A stretch of 64,000 nucleotides of DNA. Source: Lysobacter_I brunescens. Its GTDB lineage: Bacteria > Pseudomonadota > Gammaproteobacteria > Xanthomonadales > Xanthomonadaceae. The position numbers were made by a program, and so were the translations under genes. A model generated the notes under the pieces. The model was not told the DNA's origin. It was given only the letters and a program-made list of their open reading frames with translations, and did no database searches. Where the stretch lies: the NCBI RefSeq assembly GCF_042677005.1, contig NZ_JBHTIF010000005.1, positions 62,001 through 126,000 of the forward strand. The letters run 5' to 3'. Positions 8,173-16,797 of this stretch are shown here, piece after piece; the stretch's first letter is position 1; every line of letters begins with the position of its first letter.

Positions 8173-8928
8173 TCAGAGCAGGACCACCAGCACGACGGCG
8201 ATCAGGACCACGGCGGCGACGATCCAGATCCACGGGGCGGGCGACTTGCCGGCGCTGGCGGATTCCGAAGTGGACATGCCTTCCTGGCCGAGCTCGAAGA
8301 GCTTGAAACGGAGGGTGTCGAAGCCGATCTCGTCGCCGGCCCGGGCCACGCTGCGCTGCACGCGCGTACCGTTGACGAAGCTGCCGTTGGTCGAGCCCAG
8401 GTCTTCGACGACCACGCCTTCGTTGGTCGGAATCAGCTTGGCGTGCTTGCGCGACAGGCTGGAATCCTCGACGCGCAGCTGGCATTCGGCGGCGCGCCCG
8501 ATGACGGTGGCGCCGGTGAGCGGAAACGTGCGGCCGAGCATGCGTCCGTTCTGGGCGCGCAGCGCGTACTTGGGCAGCGCGGCACGCACGGTGGTGGTAC
8601 CGACATCGTCGATCATCGGCACCGCAGGACGCGCGCCCGCCGGCGTGGTTTCCATGGCGACGATGCTGGCGGAGATCGGTCCGAAGCCGATCACGTCATC
8701 GGGGCGGAGCGAAATCAGGCCATCCACCGGCCGCTGGTTCACCGTGGTCGGCGCATCGCGCATGACCTTGAGCATCACGCCGTTGGCGGTGACATGCAGC
8801 TCGCCGTGCTGCGGCAGGATCCCCTCGCCGCGCAGGACGATATCGGCATCCGGCGCGGAGCCGACCCGCTTCACCCCCTGTTCGAGGAGATGCTGCGAGT
8901 GATCGGCGGCGAAAACGAGTTTCATCAT
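8173..8928 (-). CDS. membrane-anchored protein with two FHA domains
   Basis: A 251-residue protein. The second FHA domain (about residues 115-215) is canonical: GATVIGRAAECQLRV, SLSRKHAKL and LGSTNGSFVNGTRV, the phosphothreonine-binding loops. The first 85 residues have a weaker FHA-like pattern (RVGSAPDADIVL, LPQHGEL, NQRPVDG). The C-terminus is a single transmembrane helix (WIWIVAAVVLIAVVLVVLL) with almost nothing after it, so the FHA domains face the cytosol (inference). The ATG at 8928 has GGAG eight bases upstream; 8925 is also possible. No kinase gene is adjacent, so the phospho-partner is unknown. Confidence 0.85.
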   Translation of the reverse strand: MMKLVFAADHSQHLLEQGVKRVGSAPDADIVLRGEGILPQHGELHVTANGVMLKVMRDAPTTVNQRPVDGLISLRPDDVIGFGPISASIVAMETTPAGARPAVPMIDDVGTTTVRAALPKYALRAQNGRMLGRTFPLTGATVIGRAAECQLRVEDSSLSRKHAKLIPTNEGVVVEDLGSTNGSFVNGTRVQRSVARAGDEIGFDTLRFKLFELGQEGMSTSESASAGKSPAPWIWIVAAVVLIAVVLVVLL

Positions 8929-9075
8929 GGATGGCGCTCCGGGGGGCGGGGATTGCATCGGCAACCGCATGGCCGCAGATTACATTCATCCTGCTTCTCG
9001 CGCCTTCCCCGCGTGCACCCAAACCCGGGCGTACGGACAGCATGGCGCAAACCAACAGAATATTAAGATTTCAAG

Positions 9076-9420
9076 ATGCCGACTTTACTGATCCTGATGA
9101 TTCTCGCTGCGATGTCGTTCGCATTCTGGAGCGCATCGCGGGCCGCCGCCGAGCGCGCCATCCACCTCGGCGGAGAGGCCTGTCGCGCCGCTGGCGTGCA
9201 GCTGATCGACCAGACCGTGCATGCCACCGGGCTGCGCCTGATCCGCCGCGAGGACGGCTGGCTGGGCTTCGAGCGCAGCTTCCGTTTCGAATACTCCGAG
9301 GACGGCATGGACCGGCACATCGCACGCCTGGTGCTGCGCGGGCATCGGCTGGTGTCCTTCAGCGGTCCGGTGCGGGCGACCGGCGTGGTCGATTTCCGCC
9401 AGCCGCCGCAGGACGGCTGA
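9076..9420 (+). CDS. DUF3301 family small membrane-anchored protein
   Basis: A 114-residue protein with an N-terminal hydrophobic helix (LLILMILAAMSFAFW) that acts as an anchor or uncleaved signal. Then come the features of the DUF3301 family: RAIHLGGEACRAAGVQLIDQTV and LGFERSFRFEYSEDG. The C-terminal part probably lies in the periplasm or cytosol; topology is not clear. Function unknown. It diverges from the FHA gene across 147 bases with an A/T-rich patch near 9056-9075, and converges on sspB ten bases later. Confidence 0.82.
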   Translation: MPTLLILMILAAMSFAFWSASRAAAERAIHLGGEACRAAGVQLIDQTVHATGLRLIRREDGWLGFERSFRFEYSEDGMDRHIARLVLRGHRLVSFSGPVRATGVVDFRQPPQDG

Positions 9421-9430
9421 GCCGCCGGGA

Positions 9431-9874
9431 TCATTTCACGATGCGCAGGTGGCCGCCGCGCTTCGGCGTCGGCGAAGCATCCCCGCCGCCATCGTCGTCG
9501 CCAGGCGGGTCGATCGCGTCGTCCAGCTCGGCTTCCACGCCTTCGGCATCCTCGGGCAGCGCCATCGCATGCCCGGTCTCGCGGGCGTAGATCAGCAGCA
9601 CCGCCGACACAGGTACCCGGACCGGGTGGCTGACGCCGCCGAAGCGCGCCGTGAAGGTGATCAGGTCGTTGCCCATCTCCAGCCCGACGACCGCACGGTC
9701 GGCCACGTTCAGCACGACGCGGCCATCGCTGACCGCGAAGGCTGGCACCTGCACGCCCGGACGGGTGGCGTCGACCACGAGGTGCGGCGTCATGCCATTG
9801 TCCGCGATCCACGCGTGGAGCGCCCGGAGCAGGTAGGGGCGCTTGCTGGTCATGCGTGGCTGGCCGTCGTTCAT
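9431..9874 (-). CDS. sspB: stringent starvation protein B, ClpXP adaptor
   Basis: A 147-residue adaptor that delivers ssrA-tagged and other substrates to ClpXP. The N-terminal substrate-binding domain is recognised by RPYLLRALHAWIADNGMTPH and FTARFGGVSHPV. An acidic flexible linker follows (DAEGVEAELDDAIDPPGDDD), and the C-terminus GGHLRIVK matches the XB peptide that docks on the ClpX zinc-binding domain. The start at 9874 was kept; Met8 (9853) also fits the family. It lies 47 bases downstream of sspA, the classic pair. Its tail is shared with the rhomboid gene at 54321. Confidence 0.95.
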   Translation of the reverse strand: MNDGQPRMTSKRPYLLRALHAWIADNGMTPHLVVDATRPGVQVPAFAVSDGRVVLNVADRAVVGLEMGNDLITFTARFGGVSHPVRVPVSAVLLIYARETGHAMALPEDAEGVEAELDDAIDPPGDDDGGGDASPTPKRGGHLRIVK

Positions 9875-9921
9875 CGGATTCAGTCTACTCCCGGGCGCGG
9901 CGATGGGCCGCTCCCGGCATT

Positions 9922-10539
9922 TCAGGCAGGCAGCGCGCGCAGGTTCCGTTCCTGATGGGTCAGGCTGCGGACGAAGCCGGGGTTGCGGAAAATGCGGTTG
10001 CCGTAGTCCTCGATCGCCTTGCCGTCCTTCGGCAGTGGCACGCCGAGCGAGTCGAGGCGCCAGATGATCGGCGCCATCGCGCAGTCGGCGAGGCTCATCT
10101 CGTTGTTGAGGAAGAACTTGCTGGCGCGGAACAGCGGCACTGCGGCGGTGAGCAGTTCCTTCAGGCGCTTGCGGCCCGCTTCGGCCTGCGGCTTGTTGCC
10201 GAACTGCACGGCCTGCACCTGCGGCACCCAGTCGTGCTCGATCCGCAGCATCGCCAGGCGCAGGCGCGCCCGGGACAGCGGATCGATCGGCATCAGCGGC
10301 GGATGCGGATAGCGCTCGTCGAGGTATTCGCTGACCACCGACGCGGCGTAGAGCACCAGGTCGCGTTCGACGAGGGTCGGCACCGAGTGGTAGGGATTCA
10401 GATCAATCAGGTCTTCGGGCGGATTCTGGGGGTCGACAGGCACCAGATCGTAGGACACGCCCTTGGCCGCGAGCACGAGGCGCACGCGATGGCACAGCAC
10501 ATCGTCGACGGAAGAAAACAGGGTCAGGGTATTGCGCAT
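9922..10539 (-). CDS. sspA: stringent starvation protein A (GST-fold RNA polymerase-associated protein)
   Basis: A 205-residue protein with a glutathione-S-transferase fold: an N-terminal thioredoxin-like half (TLFSSVDDVLCHRVRLVL, PYHSVPTLVERDL) and a helical C-terminal half (FFLNNEMSLADCAMAPIIWR). In E. coli SspA binds RNA polymerase and affects stress and late-phage transcription; it lacks transferase activity (family knowledge). It lies between petC and sspB on one strand; a hairpin after petC suggests a separate promoter in the 94-base gap. Confidence 0.95.
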   Translation of the reverse strand: MRNTLTLFSSVDDVLCHRVRLVLAAKGVSYDLVPVDPQNPPEDLIDLNPYHSVPTLVERDLVLYAASVVSEYLDERYPHPPLMPIDPLSRARLRLAMLRIEHDWVPQVQAVQFGNKPQAEAGRKRLKELLTAAVPLFRASKFFLNNEMSLADCAMAPIIWRLDSLGVPLPKDGKAIEDYGNRIFRNPGFVRSLTHQERNLRALPA

Positions 10540-10561
10540 ACGCAGACTCAGCCACCTTCAG

Positions 10562-10595
10562 AAAGACGAAGGGCGACCGGACGAGCCGGCCGCCC
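10562..10595 (-). terminator. possible terminator after petABC
   Basis: Read on the minus strand, a 10-base-pair GC stem (10571-10580 with 10586-10595, one G-T pair) is followed by a pyrimidine-rich TTCGTCTTTC. It sits 39-72 bases after the petC stop. The T run is weak, so partial read-through into sspA is possible. Confidence 0.55.
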
Positions 10596-10633
10596 CGCGC
10601 GAGATGTCGTAGAGCGAGGGATGCGCGGCGTCA

Positions 10634-11437
10634 TCAATGCACGTCGCGCCAGTATTCCTTTTTCAGCAACCACGCCAGCAGGGTGAAGAACGAGAGGAAC
10701 AGGATCACCCACACGCCGGTGCTCTGCCGCTTGAGCGCGACCGGCTCGGCGGCGTATTCGAGGAACGCGGTGATGTCGCGGGCGGTCTGCGCGAACTGCT
10801 GCGCATCCTGCGTGCCCTTCTGCGAGACCACCAGTTCCTTGATGCACGCGCTTTCGGCCTCGGCGGTGCCGTGCGGGCAGCCCATGATCGGCTGACCTTT
10901 GTCGTCCTTCTTGCCGGTCGGTTCCTTCTTGGTGAAGACCGGGCGCTGGTTGCCCTGCATCTCCCACAGCGGATTCGGCATCGACACGTTCGGGAACAGC
11001 TTGTTGTTCCAGCCGAGCGGGCGCGATTCGTCCAGGTAGAAGGATTTCAGGTAGGTGTAGATCCAGTCGCTGCCGCGCACGCGTGCGATCAGGGTCAGGT
11101 CCGGCGGCGCCTTGCCGAACCACTTCTCGCCGCCCGCAGCCGGCATCGGCGAGATCACGTGCTCGCCGAACTTGGCGCCGGTGAAGTTCAGGCTGGACAT
11201 CACCTGTTCTTCGGTCAGCCCCAGGTCGTCGGCGATGCGCGAGTAGCGCATGTACTTCAGCGAGTGGCAGGCGACGCAGTAGTTCATGTACAGCTGCGCG
11301 CCGCGCTGCAGCGAAGCGCGGTCTTCCAGGTCGGTGCCGGCCTGTTCGGTGTCGCCGCCGCTGGCGGCGTAGGCGGACACGGACAGCAGCAGCGCGGAGG
11401 CCGCGAACGCGAGACGCTTGAGCATGGAGATCTTCAT
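10634..11437 (-). CDS. petC: ubiquinol-cytochrome c reductase, cytochrome c1 subunit
   Basis: Cytochrome c1 (267 residues) of the bc1 complex, passing electrons from the Rieske protein to cytochrome c. Residues 1-25 are a signal peptide. The heme c site CVACH is at 54-58, with RYSRIADDLGLTEEQV after it, and a methionine ligand region lies around VISPMPAAGG. A C-terminal membrane anchor (VWVILFLSFFTLLAWLL) holds the heme domain in the periplasm. The Met at 11437 gives a normal signal peptide; an earlier ATG at 11455 overlaps the petB stop and is equally possible. It is the last gene of petABC. Confidence 0.95.
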   Translation of the reverse strand: MKISMLKRLAFAASALLLSVSAYAASGGDTEQAGTDLEDRASLQRGAQLYMNYCVACHSLKYMRYSRIADDLGLTEEQVMSSLNFTGAKFGEHVISPMPAAGGEKWFGKAPPDLTLIARVRGSDWIYTYLKSFYLDESRPLGWNNKLFPNVSMPNPLWEMQGNQRPVFTKKEPTGKKDDKGQPIMGCPHGTAEAESACIKELVVSQKGTQDAQQFAQTARDITAFLEYAAEPVALKRQSTGVWVILFLSFFTLLAWLLKKEYWRDVH

Positions 11438-11447
11438 CGTGGCTGGC

Positions 11448-12707
11448 TTAGTCATGCATCGTCACCCGTTCCGGGACCGGCTTCGTCTTGTCGATCTTGG
11501 TCCAGATCGGCATGGTGAGGAAGAACAGGAAGTAGAAGATGGTCAGGACGCGGCCGACGATGGTCTCGACCGGATCCGTACCCGGGCCGGCGCCGATCTT
11601 GCCCAGCCACACGAAGCTGATCGCGAAGCCGATGAGCATGGCCCACGACAGCGCGCCGCGCGAACGGTAGGACCTGACCTTGGCGCGATCGAGCCACGGC
11701 ACCAGGAACAGGATCGCGATCGCCGCGAACATCACGATCACGCCGCCCAGCTTGTCCGGGACCACACGGAGCATCGCGTAGTAGGGCGTGTAGTACCACA
11801 CCGGCTTGATGTGCGCCGGGGTGACCAGGCGGTTGGCTTCGGTGAAGTTGTCGTGTTCGAGGAACCAGCCGCCGAAGGCCGGCGCGAAGAACACGATGAA
11901 GGCACAGATCACCAGGAAGAAGCTGGCTCCGAAGATGTCCTTGACCGTGTAGTACGGGTGGAAGGGAATGCCATCGGTCGGCTTGTTCGGATCCCAGCGG
12001 TTGCCCTTCGGGCCCTTCTTGATGTCGACGCCTTCGGGGTTGTTCGAGCCGACTTCATGCAGCGCGCCCAGGTGCAGCACGACCAGCAGCAGCAGGACCA
12101 GCGGCAGCGCGATCACGTGCAGCGCGAAGAAGCGGTTGAGCGTGGCGTCGCTGGGCAGGTAGTCGCCCATGATCCACTCAGTCAGCGCGCCGCCGATGTA
12201 CGGAATGGCGCCGAACAGCGAGATGATCACCTTCGCGCCCCAGAACGACATCTGGCCCCATGGCAGCACGTAGCCCAGGAAGGCTTCGGCCATCAGCACG
12301 AGGTAGATGAGCATGCCGAGGATCCACACCAGTTCGCGCGGCTTCTGGTACGAGCCGTACATCAGGCCGCGGAACATGTGCAGGTAGACCACGATGAAGA
12401 ACATCGAGGCGCCAGTGCTGTGCATGTAGCGGATCAGCCAGCCCCACTCGACGTCGCGCATGATGTACTCGACCGAGGCGAAGGCTTCCGCGCCGCTCGG
12501 CTTGTAGTGCATCGTGAGGAAGATACCGGTGACGATCTGGTTGACCAGCACCAGCAGCGCGAGCGAACCGAAGTAGTACCAGAGGTTGAAGTTCTTCGGC
12601 GCGTAGTATTCCGACATGTGCTTGCGGTACGCCGGCATCAGGGCCGGCGCGCGCTCGTTCACCCAGTCAATCACGCCGTTGGCGGTACGCATCAGGACGT
12701 TGGACAT
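11448..12707 (-). CDS. petB: ubiquinol-cytochrome c reductase, cytochrome b subunit
   Basis: Cytochrome b (419 residues) of the bc1 complex, the inner-membrane subunit carrying both b hemes and the two quinone sites. The paired heme histidines are in WLIRYMHSTGASMFF with YLHMFRGL, and in FFALHVIALPLVLLLLVVLHL. The Qo-site loop follows (FLGYVLPWGQMSFWGA, then a PEGVDIKKGP-type segment). Eight or more membrane helices are visible. It starts three bases after the petA stop and may overlap petC, as expected for an operon making a fixed-ratio complex. Confidence 0.97.
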   Translation of the reverse strand: MSNVLMRTANGVIDWVNERAPALMPAYRKHMSEYYAPKNFNLWYYFGSLALLVLVNQIVTGIFLTMHYKPSGAEAFASVEYIMRDVEWGWLIRYMHSTGASMFFIVVYLHMFRGLMYGSYQKPRELVWILGMLIYLVLMAEAFLGYVLPWGQMSFWGAKVIISLFGAIPYIGGALTEWIMGDYLPSDATLNRFFALHVIALPLVLLLLVVLHLGALHEVGSNNPEGVDIKKGPKGNRWDPNKPTDGIPFHPYYTVKDIFGASFFLVICAFIVFFAPAFGGWFLEHDNFTEANRLVTPAHIKPVWYYTPYYAMLRVVPDKLGGVIVMFAAIAILFLVPWLDRAKVRSYRSRGALSWAMLIGFAISFVWLGKIGAGPGTDPVETIVGRVLTIFYFLFFLTMPIWTKIDKTKPVPERVTMHD

Positions 12708-12710
12708 GGA

Positions 12711-13346
12711 TTACGCTCCCTGCGGATCGACGCCGATGACGAGGGTGTTGTCGTCGGCGAAATGGTGCGGCGGCACCGGGAGGTTGGTCGGCGCCGGGAC
12801 GCCCTGGTACACGCGACCGGCCATGTCGAACTTCGACTTGTGGCAGGGGCAGAAGTAGCCGCCCTTCCATTCCGGATCGAACGGCTCGGGGCGGATCTCG
12901 GCCTTCATCTCCGGCGAGCAGCCCAGGTGGGTGCACAGGCCGACAAGGACCGAAATCTCCGGCTTGATCGAGCGGAATTCGTTGACCGCGTACTTGGGCT
13001 GCTGGTCCGGATTCATGGACTTGGGATCGCGCAGCGTGCCGTCGAGGCCCGGCAGGGCCTCCAGCACGGCCTTGGAGCGCTTGACGATCCAGATCGGCTG
13101 GCCGCGCCACTCGGCGGTGATGCGCTGGCCTTCGGTCAGGCTGCTGATGTCGACGGTCACCGGCGCGCCGGCGAGCTTCGCGCGGGCGCTGGGATTCCAG
13201 GACTTGATGAACGGTATGGCGGCACCTGCGACACCGACGGCACCCACCACGGCGGTGGACGCGGTCAGGAAGCGGCGACGCCCCGCATCAACCGGTTGCG
13301 CGCCGCCACCGTGGTGGTCGGACCCGCTCGAGACTTCTTTTGCCAT
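12711..13346 (-). CDS. petA: ubiquinol-cytochrome c reductase, Rieske iron-sulfur subunit
   Basis: Rieske protein (211 residues) of the bc1 complex. The N-terminal RRRFLTASTAVVGAVGVAGAAIPF combines a twin-arginine-like motif with the single membrane anchor, consistent with Tat export of the folded cluster domain. The [2Fe-2S] ligands lie in CTHLGCSP and CPCHKSKFD. First gene of petA-petB-petC; its promoter must be in the 226 bases between its start and the lytic transglycosylase stop. Confidence 0.97.
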   Translation of the reverse strand: MAKEVSSGSDHHGGGAQPVDAGRRRFLTASTAVVGAVGVAGAAIPFIKSWNPSARAKLAGAPVTVDISSLTEGQRITAEWRGQPIWIVKRSKAVLEALPGLDGTLRDPKSMNPDQQPKYAVNEFRSIKPEISVLVGLCTHLGCSPEMKAEIRPEPFDPEWKGGYFCPCHKSKFDMAGRVYQGVPAPTNLPVPPHHFADDNTLVIGVDPQGA

Positions 13347-13572
13347 CCGGCACTCCGCGAAACGTGGCTACGTGAATGTGGCTGCTTGCGATCGACCGAC
13401 CTCGTCCCCGAAGCCGACCTGCAAAGACTCCGAAGTGTAACGGAACGCTGAATCCGCCGACAATCGTTATGGACTTTCCGATGACCATCCCCGCCTCCGG
13501 CCGGGGCGGAAAGGGCGACGCGGGTCTCAGCCGGGGGCTACCGCCCACCCGGACTCCGGCAGGCAGGGGGCG

Positions 13573-14475
13573 CTAGAGGACCCCGCGGTAGCGGTCGGCG
13601 AGCACGCGGACGCGCTGCACGTAGAGGCGGGTCTCGCTGTAGGGCGGCACGCCCTTGTAGCGGTCGACGGCGCCTTCGCCGGCGTTGTAGCCGGCGGCGG
13701 CCAGGGTCAGGTCGCCGTTGTAGCGCTTGAGCAGCCAGGCGAGGTACTGCACCCCGCCACGGATGTTCTGGCTGGCGTCGAAGGCGTTGCTCACCCCGAA
13801 CCGGCGCGCGGTGGCGGGCATCAGCTGCATCAGCCCCTGGGCACCGACCCGGGAGAGCGCATTGGGGTTGAAGGAGGATTCTGCGTGGATGATCGCGCGG
13901 ACGATGGCCTCGTCGACCCCGTGCTGCTGGGCGGCGGCGCGGATCTCGTTGGCATAGGCCACGGTGTTCAGGCGCAGGGTGCCGAAGTTGACCCCGGGCA
14001 GCGGCGCGCAGGCATAGCAGGTCTCGACGAAGCTGTAGGGGATCGTGCGCAGCGCGGTCGCGCCGACCACGCCCTTCGGCGGCTTACTGGTGTAGTGGCG
14101 GACGCCGTCCTTGATGTACGAGTAGACCTGCCCCTGCACGCGCCGGGTCGTGCCCTGGCGCGGCATCGGGGCCGGTGTCGGCGCGGCCGCGCCCGTGGCC
14201 GGCGCTGCGGACACGGCATCCGTGGCGGCAGGGGCCGGGGCGGACACAGGCACGGCGGTTGGCGCGGGCGGCGTCGCGGGCATTGCGCGCGCAGGGGCCG
14301 GCGATGGCGTGTAGCTGGTGACAGCCCGGCATTTCGCGCCAGGCACGCGCTTGCTCGCGTAGGTCAGGCCGCCATCCGGGCTTTCGCAACGGTATACGGT
14401 CCCTGCCCGGGCAGGCAGGGCGCAGGCCGCCGCCAGCAGGATGCCGAATGCGAGTATCGACTGGACCGGATGCAT
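13573..14475 (-). CDS. secreted lytic transglycosylase, SLT domain with DUF4124-like N-terminus
   Basis: A 300-residue exported peptidoglycan lytic transglycosylase. Residues 1-24 are a signal peptide. A small Cys-containing DUF4124-like segment follows (VYRCESPDGGLTYASKRVPG), then a long Ala/Pro linker. The SLT catalytic domain occupies the C-terminal half: catalytic Glu in IIHAESSFNPNALSRVGAQG, then LMQLMPATARRFGV and AAAGYNAGEGAVDRYKGVPP. The start at 14475 gives the signal peptide. It cleaves glycan strands to 1,6-anhydroMurNAc ends; the exact cell-cycle role is not visible. It diverges from miaB. Confidence 0.9.
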   Translation of the reverse strand: MHPVQSILAFGILLAAACALPARAGTVYRCESPDGGLTYASKRVPGAKCRAVTSYTPSPAPARAMPATPPAPTAVPVSAPAPAATDAVSAAPATGAAAPTPAPMPRQGTTRRVQGQVYSYIKDGVRHYTSKPPKGVVGATALRTIPYSFVETCYACAPLPGVNFGTLRLNTVAYANEIRAAAQQHGVDEAIVRAIIHAESSFNPNALSRVGAQGLMQLMPATARRFGVSNAFDASQNIRGGVQYLAWLLKRYNGDLTLAAAGYNAGEGAVDRYKGVPPYSETRLYVQRVRVLADRYRGVL

Positions 14476-14629
14476 GGCGCGGAGTGTCTCCGGATTGTGA
14501 ACGTTTGCCAAGTCCTTGATTGACAAAAGGACGATTGGTTCCCCGATGGGCTGCGAACGGCGTCGCGTAGACTATCCGGCCTTCCCGCCATCACCGGCCC
14601 GGCATCAGCGCCGCGCCCCGGAGACCGCC

Positions 14630-16021
14630 ATGACCGACCTGCTTGCCGCCGATGCGGCCGCCCCCGCCGCTTCCGCCCCCTCGGCCGCCGGCCCGAAGAA
14701 GCTCTACATCCAGACCCACGGCTGCCAGATGAACGAGTACGACTCGGCGAAGATGGCCGAGGTACTGGGCGCCGAGGAAGGCATGGTGATGACGGAGAAC
14801 GCCGAAGAAGCCGACGTGATCCTGATCAATACCTGCTCGATCCGCGAAAAGGCGCAGGAGAAGGTGTTCAGCCAGCTCGGCCGCTGGCGCCAGCTCAAGG
14901 GCGGCGAGCGGCCGGTGGTGATCGGCGTCGGCGGCTGCGTGGCCAGCCAGGAGGGCGAGGCGATCATCAAGCGCGCGCCCTTCGTCGATCTGGTCTTCGG
15001 GCCGCAGACCCTGCACCGCCTGCCCGAGCTGCTCCGCGCCAAGCGCGAGACCGGCAAGCCGCAGGTCGACATCAGTTTCCCGGAGATCGAGAAGTTCGAT
15101 CGTCTGCCCGAGCCACGCGCCGAAGGCCCGACCGCTTTCGTCTCGATCATGGAAGGCTGCTCGAAGTACTGCTCGTTCTGCGTGGTGCCCTACACACGCG
15201 GCGAGGAGGTCAGCCGGCCGTTCGAGGACGTGCTGGTCGAGGTCGCCCAGCTCGCCGCCCAGGGCGTGCGCGAGGTCACCCTGCTCGGCCAGAACGTCAA
15301 TGCTTACCGTGGTCCGTACGGAGACGGAGAGATCGCGGACTTGGGCCTGCTGATCCGCGCCGTGGCCGAGATCGACGGCATGGAGCGCATCCGCTTCACC
15401 ACCTCGCATCCGCTGGAGTTCAGCGACTCGCTGATCGAGGCCTACCGCGACGTGCCGAAACTCGCGAATTTCCTGCACCTGCCGGTGCAGTCCGGCAGCG
15501 ACCGCATCCTCAGCGCGATGAAGCGAGGCTACACCGCACTGGAATTCAAGCAGAAGATCCGCAAGCTGCGCGCGGTGCGTCCGGACATCTCGATCAGCTC
15601 GGACTTCATCGTCGGCTTCCCCGGCGAGACCGATGCGGACTTCGAGAAGACCATGAAGCTGATCGAGGACGTCGGCTTCGACCAGAGCTTCTCCTTCATC
15701 TATTCGCGACGCCCGGGCACGCCCGCCGCCGACCTGGAAGACACGGTCAGCGATGCAGAGAAGCACGCGCGTCTCTCGCGCCTGCAGGCCGCGATCAACG
15801 ACAACGCGAAGCGCATCGCGCAGGCGATGGTGGGCACGACGCAGACCGTGCTGGTGGAAGGCCCCTCGAAGAAGGATCCGAACGAACTCGCCGGCCGCAC
15901 CGAGAACATGCGCTTCGTGAATTTTCCGACGCCCACCGGCGCGAAACTGGTCGGCCAATTCGTCGATGTGCTCATCACCGATGCGATGAGCAATTCGCTG
16001 CGCGGCCGCCTCGCGGGCTGA
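14630..16021 (+). CDS. miaB: tRNA-2-methylthio-N6-dimethylallyladenosine synthase
   Basis: A 463-residue radical-SAM methylthiotransferase that modifies A37 of tRNAs reading UNN codons. The UPF0004 domain carries three cluster cysteines (THGCQMNEYDS, NTCSIREKA, GVGGCVA). The radical-SAM cluster is CSKYCSFCVVPYTRGEE, and a C-terminal TRAM domain follows (VLVEGPSKKDP onwards). The Ala-rich 25-residue N-terminal extension before KKLYIQTHGC is somewhat longer than in E. coli. The ATG at 14630 was chosen because upstream codons in the frame look non-coding. Confidence 0.96.
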   Translation: MTDLLAADAAAPAASAPSAAGPKKLYIQTHGCQMNEYDSAKMAEVLGAEEGMVMTENAEEADVILINTCSIREKAQEKVFSQLGRWRQLKGGERPVVIGVGGCVASQEGEAIIKRAPFVDLVFGPQTLHRLPELLRAKRETGKPQVDISFPEIEKFDRLPEPRAEGPTAFVSIMEGCSKYCSFCVVPYTRGEEVSRPFEDVLVEVAQLAAQGVREVTLLGQNVNAYRGPYGDGEIADLGLLIRAVAEIDGMERIRFTTSHPLEFSDSLIEAYRDVPKLANFLHLPVQSGSDRILSAMKRGYTALEFKQKIRKLRAVRPDISISSDFIVGFPGETDADFEKTMKLIEDVGFDQSFSFIYSRRPGTPAADLEDTVSDAEKHARLSRLQAAINDNAKRIAQAMVGTTQTVLVEGPSKKDPNELAGRTENMRFVNFPTPTGAKLVGQFVDVLITDAMSNSLRGRLAG

Positions 16022-16797
16022 CGCACTGCGCAGCGGACTCCCCGCTGCGCCACCCAATCACTGCCCATCGCATTCGCGCCAGCGACGACTGCGACACTGC
16101 AGCGCACTGTCCACCAATGTCCTTCTGCAGCGCAACAACGACAGTCATCGGCCAGACATCGCAGCAATCGCGTTTTCATCGAGGAAAACCCCGGGTCATG
16201 CTGCGCGGAGATATCGGTTTTCCGCACGTTTTCGCATTGTGCGCTCGCACATGTCGAACACTTCTGCAGAGCGATTCACGATTTCTGTGAGCGATTGTGC
16301 ATTGTCGCGCAATCGCTGTTGACAACGTTGTCACCATCTTCCAGCCTGTCCTCGACACGAGCAGGGAATCGACAGCGGCGCATGGCCGCATGCAGATGGC
16401 GCAAGACGGCGGCATGCAACAGACGGCACGAAGGCACCGCGCGGGACGATGACGAAAGCGTCCGCGCGGGCACGACGGTTCCGAACGGCAGGACCAGGGA
16501 GTGATCGCGATGCACGAATCCGTTTCCGGGCACTGATCCCGGACAGACATGGCCGGTGCCGGCGTCGTAACAGGACCCGGTACGGCATCCACTTCGATAC
16601 GCAGCGACGGCGCGCACGAACGCGCCGCGGATGCGTTCGTCCAGGCGCGGACCCATCGCCGCGCAGACACATTCCGCGTCGACGCAACGACGCGGTGCGG
16701 GACGTTTTTGCGGTTTTCAGGGGGAATGGCGACCGGCCCCCGCCGGTCATCGCATTCAATCGGCCCGGGACATGGGCCGTCACATCGGAGCAAGACG
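16022..16797 (+). other. long non-coding region upstream of the chitinase
   Basis: This is the longest gene-free stretch in the window (776 bases). It contains short inverted repeats (GCGATTG with CAATCGC near 16290-16316) and a perfect 14-base operator-like palindrome at 16320-16333. Frames extending upstream of the chitinase ATG have no signal peptide or family-like content. It probably holds the chitinase promoter, its regulation and a long leader, or an unrecognised small RNA; nothing further can be supported. Confidence 0.5.
16320..16333. promoter_or_regulatory. LacI-family-type operator palindrome (NagR-like)
   Basis: TGACAACGTTGTCA is a perfect palindrome with a central CG, the form typical of LacI-family operators. 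It fits the core of the NagR consensus as I recall it (TGACARCGYTGTCA) for N-acetylglucosamine/chitin regulons. Its position upstream of a chitinase supports that reading, although 465 bases separate it from the ATG. The overlapping TTGACA could also serve as a -35 element. Confidence 0.5.

Noticed and set aside
14520..14525. TTGACA as a -35 box for miaB
   Set aside because: No acceptable -10 element at 16-18 bases; the match alone is not enough.
14591..16057. Minus-strand open frame of 488 codons opposite miaB
   Set aside because: miaB on the other strand carries all three cluster motifs; the antisense frame has no recognisable protein features.
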